A stretch of 64,000 nucleotides of DNA from an uncultured Bacteroidia bacterium (GTDB lineage: Bacteria; Bacteroidota; Bacteroidia; Bacteroidales; ML635J-15), in the NCBI GenBank assembly GCA_902791865.1, contig CADAXK010000003.1, positions 248,001 through 312,000 of the forward strand. The letters are read 5' to 3'. The notes beneath the pieces are model-generated. The model saw nothing but the letters and a program-made list of their open reading frames with translations. It had not been told where the DNA came from and made no database searches. The position numbers and the translations under genes were made by a program. Positions 43,888 through 51,775 of the stretch are shown here, one piece after another. Positions within the stretch are counted from its first letter, which is position 1; each line of letters begins with the position of its first letter.

Positions 43888-44760
43888 ATGATTATGAAAA
43901 AGACGATAATACTTACACTCGCCGTAATGCTTGCAGGAATATTTGCGGTTTCGTGCGACAAGATTGAAGAAGGCGAATATATAAAGGAGGGTTCTAATAT
44001 TTGGTATGGTCGTAAAATTGTAATACTCGATTTTACCGGGCATAAGTGTGGCAATTGTCCCAAAGGACACAAGGCAATAAATGCGTTGGAGGAAAAATTT
44101 GGTGAGGCTGTTGTGCCGATAGCTGTGCATTGCACATATTATGGCAACACAAATCCCTATGCTTCTCCTCATACCACCGACACTTCGTTCAACTACGATT
44201 TCCGTTGCGAGGAAGGAATCTTCCTTGGCGGTGGCGATACCGATGGCGGTTACATGGATTTGGACGCAGTGCCTGCTGGCTTGATAAATACTTTCAATCC
44301 TGCATTGATCAACAATTCTACAAACGGCTGGGCAACCGACTTCGCAAAATATTATTCCACATATCCCGAATTTTCGTTCGAGGTAAGCACTGCGTTTGCC
44401 GACAGTGCAATATCTGCCGACATTAAGCTGAAGGCAGAGGTTGTGACTTCGCGCAAATTGTCGCTAGTGGCGTATGTAATAGAGGACGGAATCGTAGGTT
44501 GGCAGTTCGACTATGAGTCCACTCCGCAGGAGATTGGCAACTATGTTCACAATCATGTTCTGCGTACAAGTCTAAATGGCGTTTTTGGTGAAGATGTAAA
44601 GGCTGACAATGCACAGTTGTCCGCAGGAGATGTTATTGAAAAGAGCTATTCGAAGGCTGTAAGGTCAGACTGGAACGTTGCCAACTGCAAGGTCGTGGCA
44701 TTTGTTTACGACACCGATACCAAGGAAATTTTGCAGGCAGATGTTGCCAATGTTGAGTAA
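43888..44760 (+). CDS. Omp28-related lipoprotein with thioredoxin-like motif
   Basis: The protein has 290 residues (or 288 from ATG 43894). The lipobox is IFAVSCDK. The N-terminal half is thioredoxin-like with the redox motif GHKCGNCPKGHKA near residue 52. The C-terminal half is a beta-rich domain (SFEVSTAFADSAISADIKLKA). This matches the Omp28 group of Bacteroidota outer-membrane lipoproteins. It ends the TlpA/DUF6029/Omp28 operon. The following Rhs island starts 30 bp after the stop on the opposite strand. Confidence 0.85.
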   Translation: MIMKKTIILTLAVMLAGIFAVSCDKIEEGEYIKEGSNIWYGRKIVILDFTGHKCGNCPKGHKAINALEEKFGEAVVPIAVHCTYYGNTNPYASPHTTDTSFNYDFRCEEGIFLGGGDTDGGYMDLDAVPAGLINTFNPALINNSTNGWATDFAKYYSTYPEFSFEVSTAFADSAISADIKLKAEVVTSRKLSLVAYVIEDGIVGWQFDYESTPQEIGNYVHNHVLRTSLNGVFGEDVKADNAQLSAGDVIEKSYSKAVRSDWNVANCKVVAFVYDTDTKEILQADVANVE

Positions 44761-44762
44761 CG

Positions 44763-44872
44763 GGAAAGGTTAGCGATGGTCTTTCGTCGCTCATCGGATC
44801 CACACTTAGCCACATCATAATGTTGTCGGTGTAGTAGCGTGCACCGAAGTATGTGTTAGAAAACCCCTTCAT
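44763..44872 (-). pseudogene. Truncated Rhs core fragment
   Basis: The frame from ATG 44872 reads MKGFSNTYFGARYYTDNIMM and WLSVDPMSDERP, the conserved end of the Rhs repeat-associated core. After that the reading frame has no further Rhs homology because it enters the antisense of the Omp28 gene. There is no toxin tail. It looks like the leftover of a cassette that was lost. Confidence 0.7.
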
Positions 44873-45057
44873 GGCGACAAAGATAGGAAAAATATTAACA
44901 GAACAACAAAAGGCATCGGTAAAATTCTCCACACACATTGCGGTAATCCAGACCCCAGCTGGGTCACATATATGTAGCAGCTGTAGCTGCGGTGGGAAAG
45001 CGCTGGCGGAGTTTTTGCAGCGATAGCAATGCATAAAACTGTGACAGCGCGAACGAA
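44791..45057 (-). repeat. 267-bp direct repeat, left copy (Rhs fragment)
   Basis: The block is nearly identical to 47746-48012 and has the same length. In the minus-strand sense it holds about 190 bp of non-coding sequence, a promoter-like TATCTTTG, and the start of a short frame MKGFSNTYFGARYY...WLSVDPMSD. In this copy the Rhs frame is cut off after DERP and runs into the end of the Omp28 gene. Confidence 0.9.
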
Positions 45058-45071
45058 TACACCATATACAC

Positions 45072-45110
45072 CGCAGGAGCAGATTAAAAAACTGCCCCTG
45101 CGTATTTTTC
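45072..45110 (+). terminator. Hairpin with T-run between repeat and immunity-like gene
   Basis: CGCAGGAGCAG and CTGCCCCTGCG form a stem with one mismatch around a 9-base loop, followed by TATTTTTC on the plus strand. Confidence 0.5.
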
Positions 45111-45168
45111 ATAATTAATGCGGTTGGCAAATTCTCCACATCCGCATAAGAACCTACATGATAGAATA

Positions 45169-45690
45169 TCAATAATAATCTTTTTTTGCTATCGATACAT
45201 TTTCAATGCCAACTGCCCAATACTCATGCAAAGAATCGCGATATCTAATTCTTATTGTTGGCAATATCTCAATCAATTCCATTGTATAATCAATAATATA
45301 ATCCTTTTGAGGAATTTCATCCTCCTGCCTTTTTTGGATGCTTGTATAACGAACTAAATCACATTTAAAGTCTAGGAATATCGTATCACATGGCATTATT
45401 GCTTTATTTATATTCATGACACTTACCTCCTGCTGATAAGGCATGCCTTTATAATTGAAAAATAACATAAATTTATCTCGCTCAAACATAACTGACTTTT
45501 CACTATCATTTGTAATACATAGTTTCCCTTTAATAGAGGGCGACACCAACTCACCTTCTATAAATTCTCCCTCATAAAGAATTACTTTGATGTCATATAC
45601 TATGACATCACTTATTTCCATCTTAACTTGGGCACTTAACTCAATCGTAATCAAGGAAAAGGCCAATATTGTTATACAAAAATTTTTCAT
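45169..45690 (-). CDS. Exported protein, possible immunity partner of the Rhs metallopeptidase tail
   Basis: The open frame starts at a TTG (45708), but ATG 45690 begins a good signal peptide (MKNFCITILAFSLITIELSA) and leaves a 10-bp gap to the Rhs gene upstream; this gives 173 residues. The mature protein is beta-rich with no motif I recognise. Its position directly behind a polymorphic-toxin tail, on the same strand, is that of an immunity protein, here periplasmic. This is inference from context only. Confidence 0.55.
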   Translation of the reverse strand: MKNFCITILAFSLITIELSAQVKMEISDVIVYDIKVILYEGEFIEGELVSPSIKGKLCITNDSEKSVMFERDKFMLFFNYKGMPYQQEVSVMNINKAIMPCDTIFLDFKCDLVRYTSIQKRQEDEIPQKDYIIDYTMELIEILPTIRIRYRDSLHEYWAVGIENVSIAKKDYY

Positions 45691-45700
45691 ATATAATTGC

Positions 45701-46597
45701 TTATTCAAAATTTTGTGCTCTATACTTCATTACTCCATTTCTAAAATCTGGGTCAGTTTTTTCCCATGACGGATGATTCATCTGTTCATCTATTGCATTA
45801 GATTCTCTAATACTTCGAGGAGTTTCAAGATATTTGTCGTAGCCTAGTTCTAATAATTTACAATCATGATTACCTTCATGAATAAACTCACTTATAATAT
45901 TATAATAATTATTTGAAAATTTTCTATTTTTCTCCAAATTAACTATTATTTTTTTTGATTTTTCCACGTTACAGTTAAAAGAAAGCGCCATATTATCAGT
46001 TTTATCGGTATTTTCAAGGTCATTATCTGTAGTATTATAATGATCATAAACTTTTAATTGCGCTTTTTCAGACATGCCATGAGATTCTACATGGTCTGAA
46101 AATAAAAGGGATACTCCTTTAAGGTCACTAGTTACATATTCTCCATTGTTAGTCTGTAAATCAAAAGAGCTTCTTGATATTATTCTTATAGCATTTCCTT
46201 CTCCATCATCACCAAGATAATTTCCGTTTTCGTCAAAATAGTGGTCATCCAGCATTCCCCACGTATCCACTCTGCCAATCGGATTCCACTGGCAGTAGTT
46301 GTATGGAGAAATCCACGGCCTTTCGTCGCTCATCGGGTCCACACTCAGCCACATCATAATATTGTCGGTGTAGTAGCGTGCTCCAAAATCGGTATATCCG
46401 CTCTCGCTGTCCTTTTCCTTTGCAGAGAAAGTATAGGGAGATACTAATCTGCCTCTGTGCATGTCGACAAGAACTTCACCGTATGGCAGATACTGCAGGT
46501 GCTGGTAGAACCGGCCACCGCCGTCGGTAAGTGCTGCCACGCTGCCCTGGTGGTTGTAGTGGTAACTATACATGGTTAGATTTTTCTTAAAAATCAT
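45701..46597 (-). CDS. Truncated Rhs protein with HEGNH (zincin-like) toxin tail
   Basis: The protein has 298 residues. The first 95 are the end of an Rhs core (YHYNHQGSVAALTD ... PYGEVLVD ... FGARYYTDNIMM ... WLSVDPMSDERPWISPYNY ... NPIGRVD). The large N-terminal shell and secretion part are missing. The tail of about 200 residues contains H240-E-G-N-H244 within SEFIHEGNHDCKL and a downstream ESNAIDEQ, the arrangement of an HExxH metallopeptidase. I infer a toxin module. Its ATG overlaps the stop of the gene before it (ATGA). As a fragment it may be silent until recombined with a full-length Rhs gene. Confidence 0.75.
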   Translation of the reverse strand: MIFKKNLTMYSYHYNHQGSVAALTDGGGRFYQHLQYLPYGEVLVDMHRGRLVSPYTFSAKEKDSESGYTDFGARYYTDNIMMWLSVDPMSDERPWISPYNYCQWNPIGRVDTWGMLDDHYFDENGNYLGDDGEGNAIRIISRSSFDLQTNNGEYVTSDLKGVSLLFSDHVESHGMSEKAQLKVYDHYNTTDNDLENTDKTDNMALSFNCNVEKSKKIIVNLEKNRKFSNNYYNIISEFIHEGNHDCKLLELGYDKYLETPRSIRESNAIDEQMNHPSWEKTDPDFRNGVMKYRAQNFE

Positions 46598-47028
46598 TCT
46601 ATTATAATTTCGATACGAGTATTATGCTTATAATACTTTCCAATGTTACTTTTATCGTGATAAAGAGGCTCAGCTTTACCTATTGGGACAATTTGGCATC
46701 CGTCCTTATTGCAACATCTATCAAAAAGTCGCTTTTTTAGATCCGAACACAACGCTTCTGAATAAGCAATAGAAAAATCTTTAGCGCCTCGAAAAACAAT
46801 CACTTTTATTTTAAGTGTTAAATCAGAAGAGCAAATATAGTTTAGTAATTCTTCCAAATCTTTTGTATTGTTAAATTTGCCATCCCAATGGTCAGGGATG
46901 CTAACAATGATTTTATCTTCCTCTCCTAACTTGACATCATCAGATGGATAGCCATAGAAAACGTTTTGTGCATTAATAGTCAATGAGAAAGACATATATA
47001 TAAACAATATTAACAGATTTTTTTTCAT
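46594..47028 (-). CDS. Small exported protein with OmpA-like C-terminus, between two Rhs tails
   Basis: The protein has 144 residues with a signal peptide (SFSLTINAQ). The C-terminal part (YSEALCSDLKKRLFDR ... VPIGKAEPLY ... YKHNTRIEIII) resembles a degenerate OmpA-type peptidoglycan-binding fold, weakly. It starts 1 bp after one Rhs tail and overlaps the next, so it is either the immunity partner of the upstream tail or part of the cassette. Function not established. Confidence 0.5.
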   Translation of the reverse strand: MKKNLLILFIYMSFSLTINAQNVFYGYPSDDVKLGEEDKIIVSIPDHWDGKFNNTKDLEELLNYICSSDLTLKIKVIVFRGAKDFSIAYSEALCSDLKKRLFDRCCNKDGCQIVPIGKAEPLYHDKSNIGKYYKHNTRIEIIIE

Positions 47029-47029
47029 T

Positions 47030-47827
47030 CTATTTTAGATATTTTATTGCATTCTCATGAAATGTAGTGGGTGACTTTAAAATGGTTGGAGCAAAATATG
47101 TGCCTGAGTTTTTTGATGAAATTGAGAAGCCCCAGCCAATAGTAAAAGATCTTTCTCCATTAATTATCATTGAAGATTGTGCATTCCAATTTACACTGGT
47201 TTTTGCGCCATTATTGAATGAACGTGTCGGTATATCAGTAAGCAAATTGCTGGGAGGATTATCAAAATATGCTGCACGTTTAATATCAGATTCTCCTACA
47301 ATTGAATTTCCATCTAATCTTTCCGACATAAATGCATATGGAACTGCGGTATATAAAATACTCTCATTACAATCTGGAATATTTGATTTATATGTTTGAA
47401 ACCAACCTGTTTTAGCACTTTCGTCAGATGGGAAGAACTCCATTTTTATAGATGGACCTCCGACACCATCCTCAAAAGCATATGTTTTCCATTCAATCAT
47501 AGATAATGTCCCATCTCCATTTGGAAGAGTATAATTATTGGGATTGTTAACATCACTAACATAAGAATATCCTTTTTGATTCGCATAATTAACATTAAAT
47601 TCACTTTGACTATTAGTGTTTGAATCCCAAAAAACATTTCCGTTGGCATCTTCAATCCAACCATCCAATGCACCACTAGGATCAATCCTTCCAATAGGAT
47701 TATTTTGGCAATAAGAATACGGCGATACTCCTGGTCGCATATCACTCATCGGGTCCACACTCAGCCACATCATTATGTTGTCGGTGTAGTAGCGTGCACC
47801 GAAATATGTGTTAGAAAACCCCTTCAT
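47030..47827 (-). CDS. Truncated Rhs tail of unknown toxin type
   Basis: The frame is open from 47989, but the first 54 residues (low homology, Cys-rich) come from a repeat with non-coding character. From ATG 47827 it has 265 residues: FGARYYTDNIMM, WLSVDPMSD, SPYSYCQNNPIGRIDPSGALD (Rhs core end) and then a tail of about 210 residues (DGWIEDANGNVFWD ... ) ending ENAIKYLK. I do not recognise the tail; no catalytic motif is evident. A promoter-like TTG-N18-TATCTTTG sits just before the ATG. It is followed 1 bp later by a small exported protein gene. Confidence 0.65.
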   Translation of the reverse strand: MKGFSNTYFGARYYTDNIMMWLSVDPMSDMRPGVSPYSYCQNNPIGRIDPSGALDGWIEDANGNVFWDSNTNSQSEFNVNYANQKGYSYVSDVNNPNNYTLPNGDGTLSMIEWKTYAFEDGVGGPSIKMEFFPSDESAKTGWFQTYKSNIPDCNESILYTAVPYAFMSERLDGNSIVGESDIKRAAYFDNPPSNLLTDIPTRSFNNGAKTSVNWNAQSSMIINGERSFTIGWGFSISSKNSGTYFAPTILKSPTTFHENAIKYLK

Positions 47828-48012
47828 GGCGACAAAGATAGGAAAAATATTAACAGAACAACAAAATGCATCGGTAAAATTCTCCACACACATTGCGGTA
47901 ATCCAGACCCCAGCGGGGTCGCATATATGTAGCAGCGGTAGCTGCGGTGGGAAAGCGCTGGCGGAGTTTTTGCAGCGATAGCAATGCATAAAACTGTGAC
48001 AGCGCGAACGAA
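47746..48012 (-). repeat. 267-bp direct repeat, right copy
   Basis: Same length and nearly the same sequence as 44791-45057. It ends GCGCGAACGAA. It contains a GACCCC-AGC-GGGGTC hairpin (GACCC-CAGCT-GGGTC in the other copy). Confidence 0.9.
47833..47861 (-). promoter_or_regulatory. Promoter-like sequence inside the 267-bp repeat
   Basis: On the minus strand: TTG (47861-47859), 18 bases, TATCTTTG (47840-47833), only 5 bp before ATG 47827. If used, the mRNA would have almost no leader. The same sequence is in the left repeat copy. Confidence 0.45.
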
Positions 48013-48048
48013 ATTCAAGAACTAGCCTTCGTAACCTTTAGCTCGGCT

Positions 48049-48078
48049 TTGCCAAATCGTAAATATTCCTTATCTTTG
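48049..48078 (+). promoter_or_regulatory. ettA promoter (TTG-N19-TATCTTTG)
   Basis: TTG at 48049-48051, 19 bases, TATCTTTG at 48071-48078, 23 bp before the ATG. Confidence 0.8.
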
Positions 48079-48101
48079 CACCTCACAAGTAAAATTTAAA
48101 C

Positions 48102-49790
48102 ATGAGTGATATAGACAACAAGATCATCTTCTCGATGGTCAACGTAAGCAAGAAGATTCCGCCGCAGAGGCAGATATTGAAAGATATTTATCTGTCGTTT
48201 TTCTACGGTGCTAAAATAGGTATAATCGGTCTCAACGGTTCGGGAAAGTCAACCCTGCTGAAGATTATAGCAGGAGTTGACAAGGCGTTTGAAGGCGAAG
48301 TGGCATTCTCGCCGGGATATACCGTGGGCTATCTGCCACAGGAACCCGAACTCGACAACAGCAAGACAGTGAAGGAAATCGTTGAAGAAGGCGTACACGA
48401 GATAGTTTCCATGCTCAAGGAGTACGAGGAGATAAACGATTTGTTCGGTCTGCCCGAGTACTACGAGGACCCCGACAAGATGGACAAGCTTATGAACCGT
48501 CAGGCAGAATTGCAGGACAAGATTGATGCTGCCGATGCGTGGAACATTGATTCCAAGCTCGAGCGCGCCATGGATGCACTGCGTTGTCCCGATGGAGACG
48601 AATCGGTGGCTCACCTCTCTGGTGGCGAACGCCGTCGCGTGGCATTGTGCCGTCTGTTGCTCACAGAACCCGACATTCTGTTGCTTGATGAGCCTACCAA
48701 CCACTTGGATGCAGAGTCAATCCACTGGCTTGAACAGCACTTGCAGCAGTACAAGGGTACAGTAATTTGTGTAACCCATGACCGTTACTTCCTCGACAAT
48801 GTTGCAGGCTGGATTCTCGAACTAGATCGTGGCGAAGGTATTCCGTGGAAGGGCAACTATTCGTCGTGGCTGGAGCAAAAGACAGCTCGAATGGCTATGG
48901 AGGAGAAGGTCGCATCGAAGCGTCGCAAGACTTTGGAACGCGAGCTTGAGTGGGTGCGCATGTCACCAAAGGCACGTGGAACAAAGTCGAAAGCCCGTCT
49001 GTCGGCATACGATAGGATGCTCAACGAGGATGTAAAGCAGAAAGAGGAAAAACTTGAAATATTCATACCGAATGGTCCGCGTTTGGGCGACAAGGTTTTG
49101 GTTGCCAACAATATCACAAAGGCTTTCGGCGACAAGTTGTTGTTCGAGAACCTCAGTTTCTCGCTTCCGCCGGCAGGAATCGTTGGTATCATTGGTCCCA
49201 ACGGAGCAGGAAAGACTACTCTTTTCCGCCTTATGATGGGACTTGTGCAGCCCGACAGCGGTAGCTTCGAGATTGGCGATACGGTGAAAATCGGCTATGT
49301 TGACCAGGCACATGAGGCTATTGACCCAGAAAAGACCGTTTTCGAGGTAATTTCGGGTGGAGCGGAATTTGTTCAGCTGGGCGGGAAACTGGTAAACGCC
49401 CGTGCTTACGTAGGCAGGTTCAACTTCAGTGGCGCCGATCAGGAAAAGAAGTGCGGTGTGCTGTCGGGCGGAGAGCGCAACCGTCTGCATTTGGCATTGA
49501 CCTTGAAGTCTGAAGCCAATGTTTTGCTGCTTGATGAGCCTACCAACGATATTGATGTCAACACCTTACGTGCTTTGGAAGATGGTCTTGAAGATTTTGC
49601 AGGATGCGCTGTGGTAATCACACACGACCGTTGGTTCCTCGACCGTGTTGCAACTCACATCTTGGCATTCGAAGGCGATTCGCAGGTTGTATTCTTCGAA
49701 GGTTCGTATTCCGAATACGAGGAGAACAAGCGCAAGCGTTTGGGCGACATCGACCCGCATAGGATTAAGTACAGAAAATTGATGGAGTAG
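48102..49790 (+). CDS. ettA: ABC-F translation factor, energy-dependent translational throttle
   Basis: EttA binds the ribosomal E site and gates translation according to ATP/ADP ratio. The 562-residue protein has two ATP-binding cassettes and no membrane domain. First cassette: Walker A GLNGSGKST near residue 45, LSGGERRR near 172, DEPTNHLD. Second: GPNGAGKTT near 365, LSGGERNR near 453, DEPTNDID. The linker after the first cassette (about 240-300) is the charged P-site tRNA interaction motif with SPKARGTKSKARL. It leads a run of genes on the same strand, the next starting 1 bp after its stop. Confidence 0.94.
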   Translation: MSDIDNKIIFSMVNVSKKIPPQRQILKDIYLSFFYGAKIGIIGLNGSGKSTLLKIIAGVDKAFEGEVAFSPGYTVGYLPQEPELDNSKTVKEIVEEGVHEIVSMLKEYEEINDLFGLPEYYEDPDKMDKLMNRQAELQDKIDAADAWNIDSKLERAMDALRCPDGDESVAHLSGGERRRVALCRLLLTEPDILLLDEPTNHLDAESIHWLEQHLQQYKGTVICVTHDRYFLDNVAGWILELDRGEGIPWKGNYSSWLEQKTARMAMEEKVASKRRKTLERELEWVRMSPKARGTKSKARLSAYDRMLNEDVKQKEEKLEIFIPNGPRLGDKVLVANNITKAFGDKLLFENLSFSLPPAGIVGIIGPNGAGKTTLFRLMMGLVQPDSGSFEIGDTVKIGYVDQAHEAIDPEKTVFEVISGGAEFVQLGGKLVNARAYVGRFNFSGADQEKKCGVLSGGERNRLHLALTLKSEANVLLLDEPTNDIDVNTLRALEDGLEDFAGCAVVITHDRWFLDRVATHILAFEGDSQVVFFEGSYSEYEENKRKRLGDIDPHRIKYRKLME

Positions 49791-49791
49791 G

Positions 49792-51765
49792 ATGAGACGA
49801 AACATAGTTATTTCATGCATATTGGCTATGTCGGTAATGTTATTGGCATGTTCCGGCAATGGCTCTAAACTTGTTTTTGACCCTATTTCAAATTTCAATT
49901 CGGTGAACGACACCGTTTTGCTGGATATGGATTTGGAAGATGTGGTGCTAAATGGCATAGTGCTGCCATCAGTCCGCCAGACATCGGATGATGGATTCAA
50001 GTTTTCGTTTGATGTACCATCGATGAGCGGAGGAAAGCTGTATTATAAGATTTATTACCAGAACGAAACATATAAGTTCCCTGAAGGCGATTCATTGAGC
50101 GGTGAGAATTTTTATGGAAGTTGGGAAGATGTTTCCGTTGGGTTCAAGGAAATAAATGGAGAAGAAAAGGTTGATGATTTTTTCCGCATTGTCGGTAATC
50201 CGCGCGATGAAAAAATATATTATGGTAGCGACATTATGGAGAATACTGCAAGCTATGCAAGGATACTGAAGGTTGCAGAGCAGATTCGGCAGCAGTCCGA
50301 ATGGTATGCTTCTATTGTGGATAAGGCAGAAAAGAATGGCTTCTCGGTTGAAAAACAGTTGTTTCTTGATGCTCAGTGGGTACTCGCCAACGACCGCCAT
50401 GCCGATGGCAATGTAAATCACCGTTGGAAACGCAATCCGCGCGTGGGATGCTATTCGTTTATGCTTGTCGTTTGCAATGAGGAAGGTCTTGCTGAAATCC
50501 CAAATTATATAAAGGACATTTCGCTTACAGATGAAAATGGCAAGTTTGCAAATCCTTTCGAGTGGTTTAAAAACAAAAGGTCTTCGAATATAATTGCAGA
50601 AACAAGCAAAAAGGTGCTGAAAACAAGGGCTGTCATTACTCCGAAAGATGGAATTTTTGTTGATGAACTCAATATTCGCACTCCCGAATACACCATTGAT
50701 ACAAGTTGCAGCGAGTGCGGTTCTAATGATTCGTTGTACCGAAAGGCATTGTTCCAGCAATTCTTTCCTGCTGTGAGCCAGCAATATACCTTGCGCAACA
50801 TTCCCGAAATTTGCGATGTGGTTGGTAATCCGGATTTTACGCTGGAAGAATATGCCAAAGGTGATAAGAAATATCCTGCTTCGCAACGTATGCAGGACTA
50901 CCCGCAGATAACAGACAAGCCGTGTTCCACCGTGAAGGTTTCTGAAAATGGTGATTACATAACCATTGTCAACCCAGGTTCTGAAGCCAACGATATGAAG
51001 AAGGAATCTACTGGCATAAAGACACGTCTGGGCTTTACCTACGGCAAATACCGTGGAAAAATCAAGTTCCCGTCAATGCTTAACGAGAACAATATCTGGA
51101 ATGGGCTTACATACGCATTCTGGATGATATATCAGGACAACCACCCGTGGAACAATCGTCGTGGATGCTACAACTGCGGTTATATCGACAAGGGCGACGA
51201 TTCTCCTAATCCAGTGCGCGAAACTTTCAACAAATATTCGGAAATTGATATTGAGATAGTTAAGGCTTCAAGATTTTGGCCAGAAGAATATTACAGGGAT
51301 AAGTCGGCGCCCAAGGATGATGCCATGCATAATAATGAAATCATGTACTGCTGTACCAACTGGGATTTGGCTTGTCCGCAACCCAAGAAGTTTTCGGCAG
51401 GAATAAACTACATTGACTATAAAGGTACTACTTACGAGGCTATGCGTTGGTCAGACTTGTATAAGGCATTGACTATCAAAAGTCCGATGTCGAACGATGT
51501 GTTCAGCGAGGAGTACTATTACTACGAAATCGAATGGCGTCCCACCGAAATTATCTGGCGATTGGGAAGCTCGCCCGACAATATGAAGGTGGTTGGATAT
51601 ATGAACGATGAAGTTACATCGATTCCAAACAACCAGATGCTTTGTATTGTAACGCAGGAGTATCATTATTCCGAATGGTGGCCGCCAATAGTGTTCGATC
51701 AGGGGCTTATTCCTTTCAACAAGTCCGACATCGAAGGTCGCGTTTATGAAATTGTAATTGAATAA
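49792..51765 (+). CDS. GH16-like lipoprotein of the O-acetylation cluster
   Basis: The protein has 657 residues with a lipobox (VMLLACSGN, Cys20). The N-terminal half has no family I recognise, but carries a helical segment at about 154-200 with SEWYASIVDKAEKNGFSVEK that recurs in the two AlgX-like proteins downstream. The C-terminal 250 residues look like a concanavalin-type jelly roll (GKYRGKIKFPS ... YEIEWRPTEIIWRLG ... IPNNQMLCIV) with the GH16 catalytic signature EIDIE (in YSEIDIEIV). It may hydrolyse or transglycosylate a surface beta-glycan. The ATG is 1 bp behind the ettA stop; the MBOAT gene follows 10 bp downstream. Confidence 0.72.
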   Translation: MRRNIVISCILAMSVMLLACSGNGSKLVFDPISNFNSVNDTVLLDMDLEDVVLNGIVLPSVRQTSDDGFKFSFDVPSMSGGKLYYKIYYQNETYKFPEGDSLSGENFYGSWEDVSVGFKEINGEEKVDDFFRIVGNPRDEKIYYGSDIMENTASYARILKVAEQIRQQSEWYASIVDKAEKNGFSVEKQLFLDAQWVLANDRHADGNVNHRWKRNPRVGCYSFMLVVCNEEGLAEIPNYIKDISLTDENGKFANPFEWFKNKRSSNIIAETSKKVLKTRAVITPKDGIFVDELNIRTPEYTIDTSCSECGSNDSLYRKALFQQFFPAVSQQYTLRNIPEICDVVGNPDFTLEEYAKGDKKYPASQRMQDYPQITDKPCSTVKVSENGDYITIVNPGSEANDMKKESTGIKTRLGFTYGKYRGKIKFPSMLNENNIWNGLTYAFWMIYQDNHPWNNRRGCYNCGYIDKGDDSPNPVRETFNKYSEIDIEIVKASRFWPEEYYRDKSAPKDDAMHNNEIMYCCTNWDLACPQPKKFSAGINYIDYKGTTYEAMRWSDLYKALTIKSPMSNDVFSEEYYYYEIEWRPTEIIWRLGSSPDNMKVVGYMNDEVTSIPNNQMLCIVTQEYHYSEWWPPIVFDQGLIPFNKSDIEGRVYEIVIE

Positions 51766-51775
51766 ATTAAGAAAT

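Noticed and set aside
47830..47989. N-terminal 54 residues of the Rhs tail frame
   Set aside because: This part lies in the non-coding half of the 267-bp repeat, is Cys-rich without Rhs homology, and contains a promoter-like sequence.
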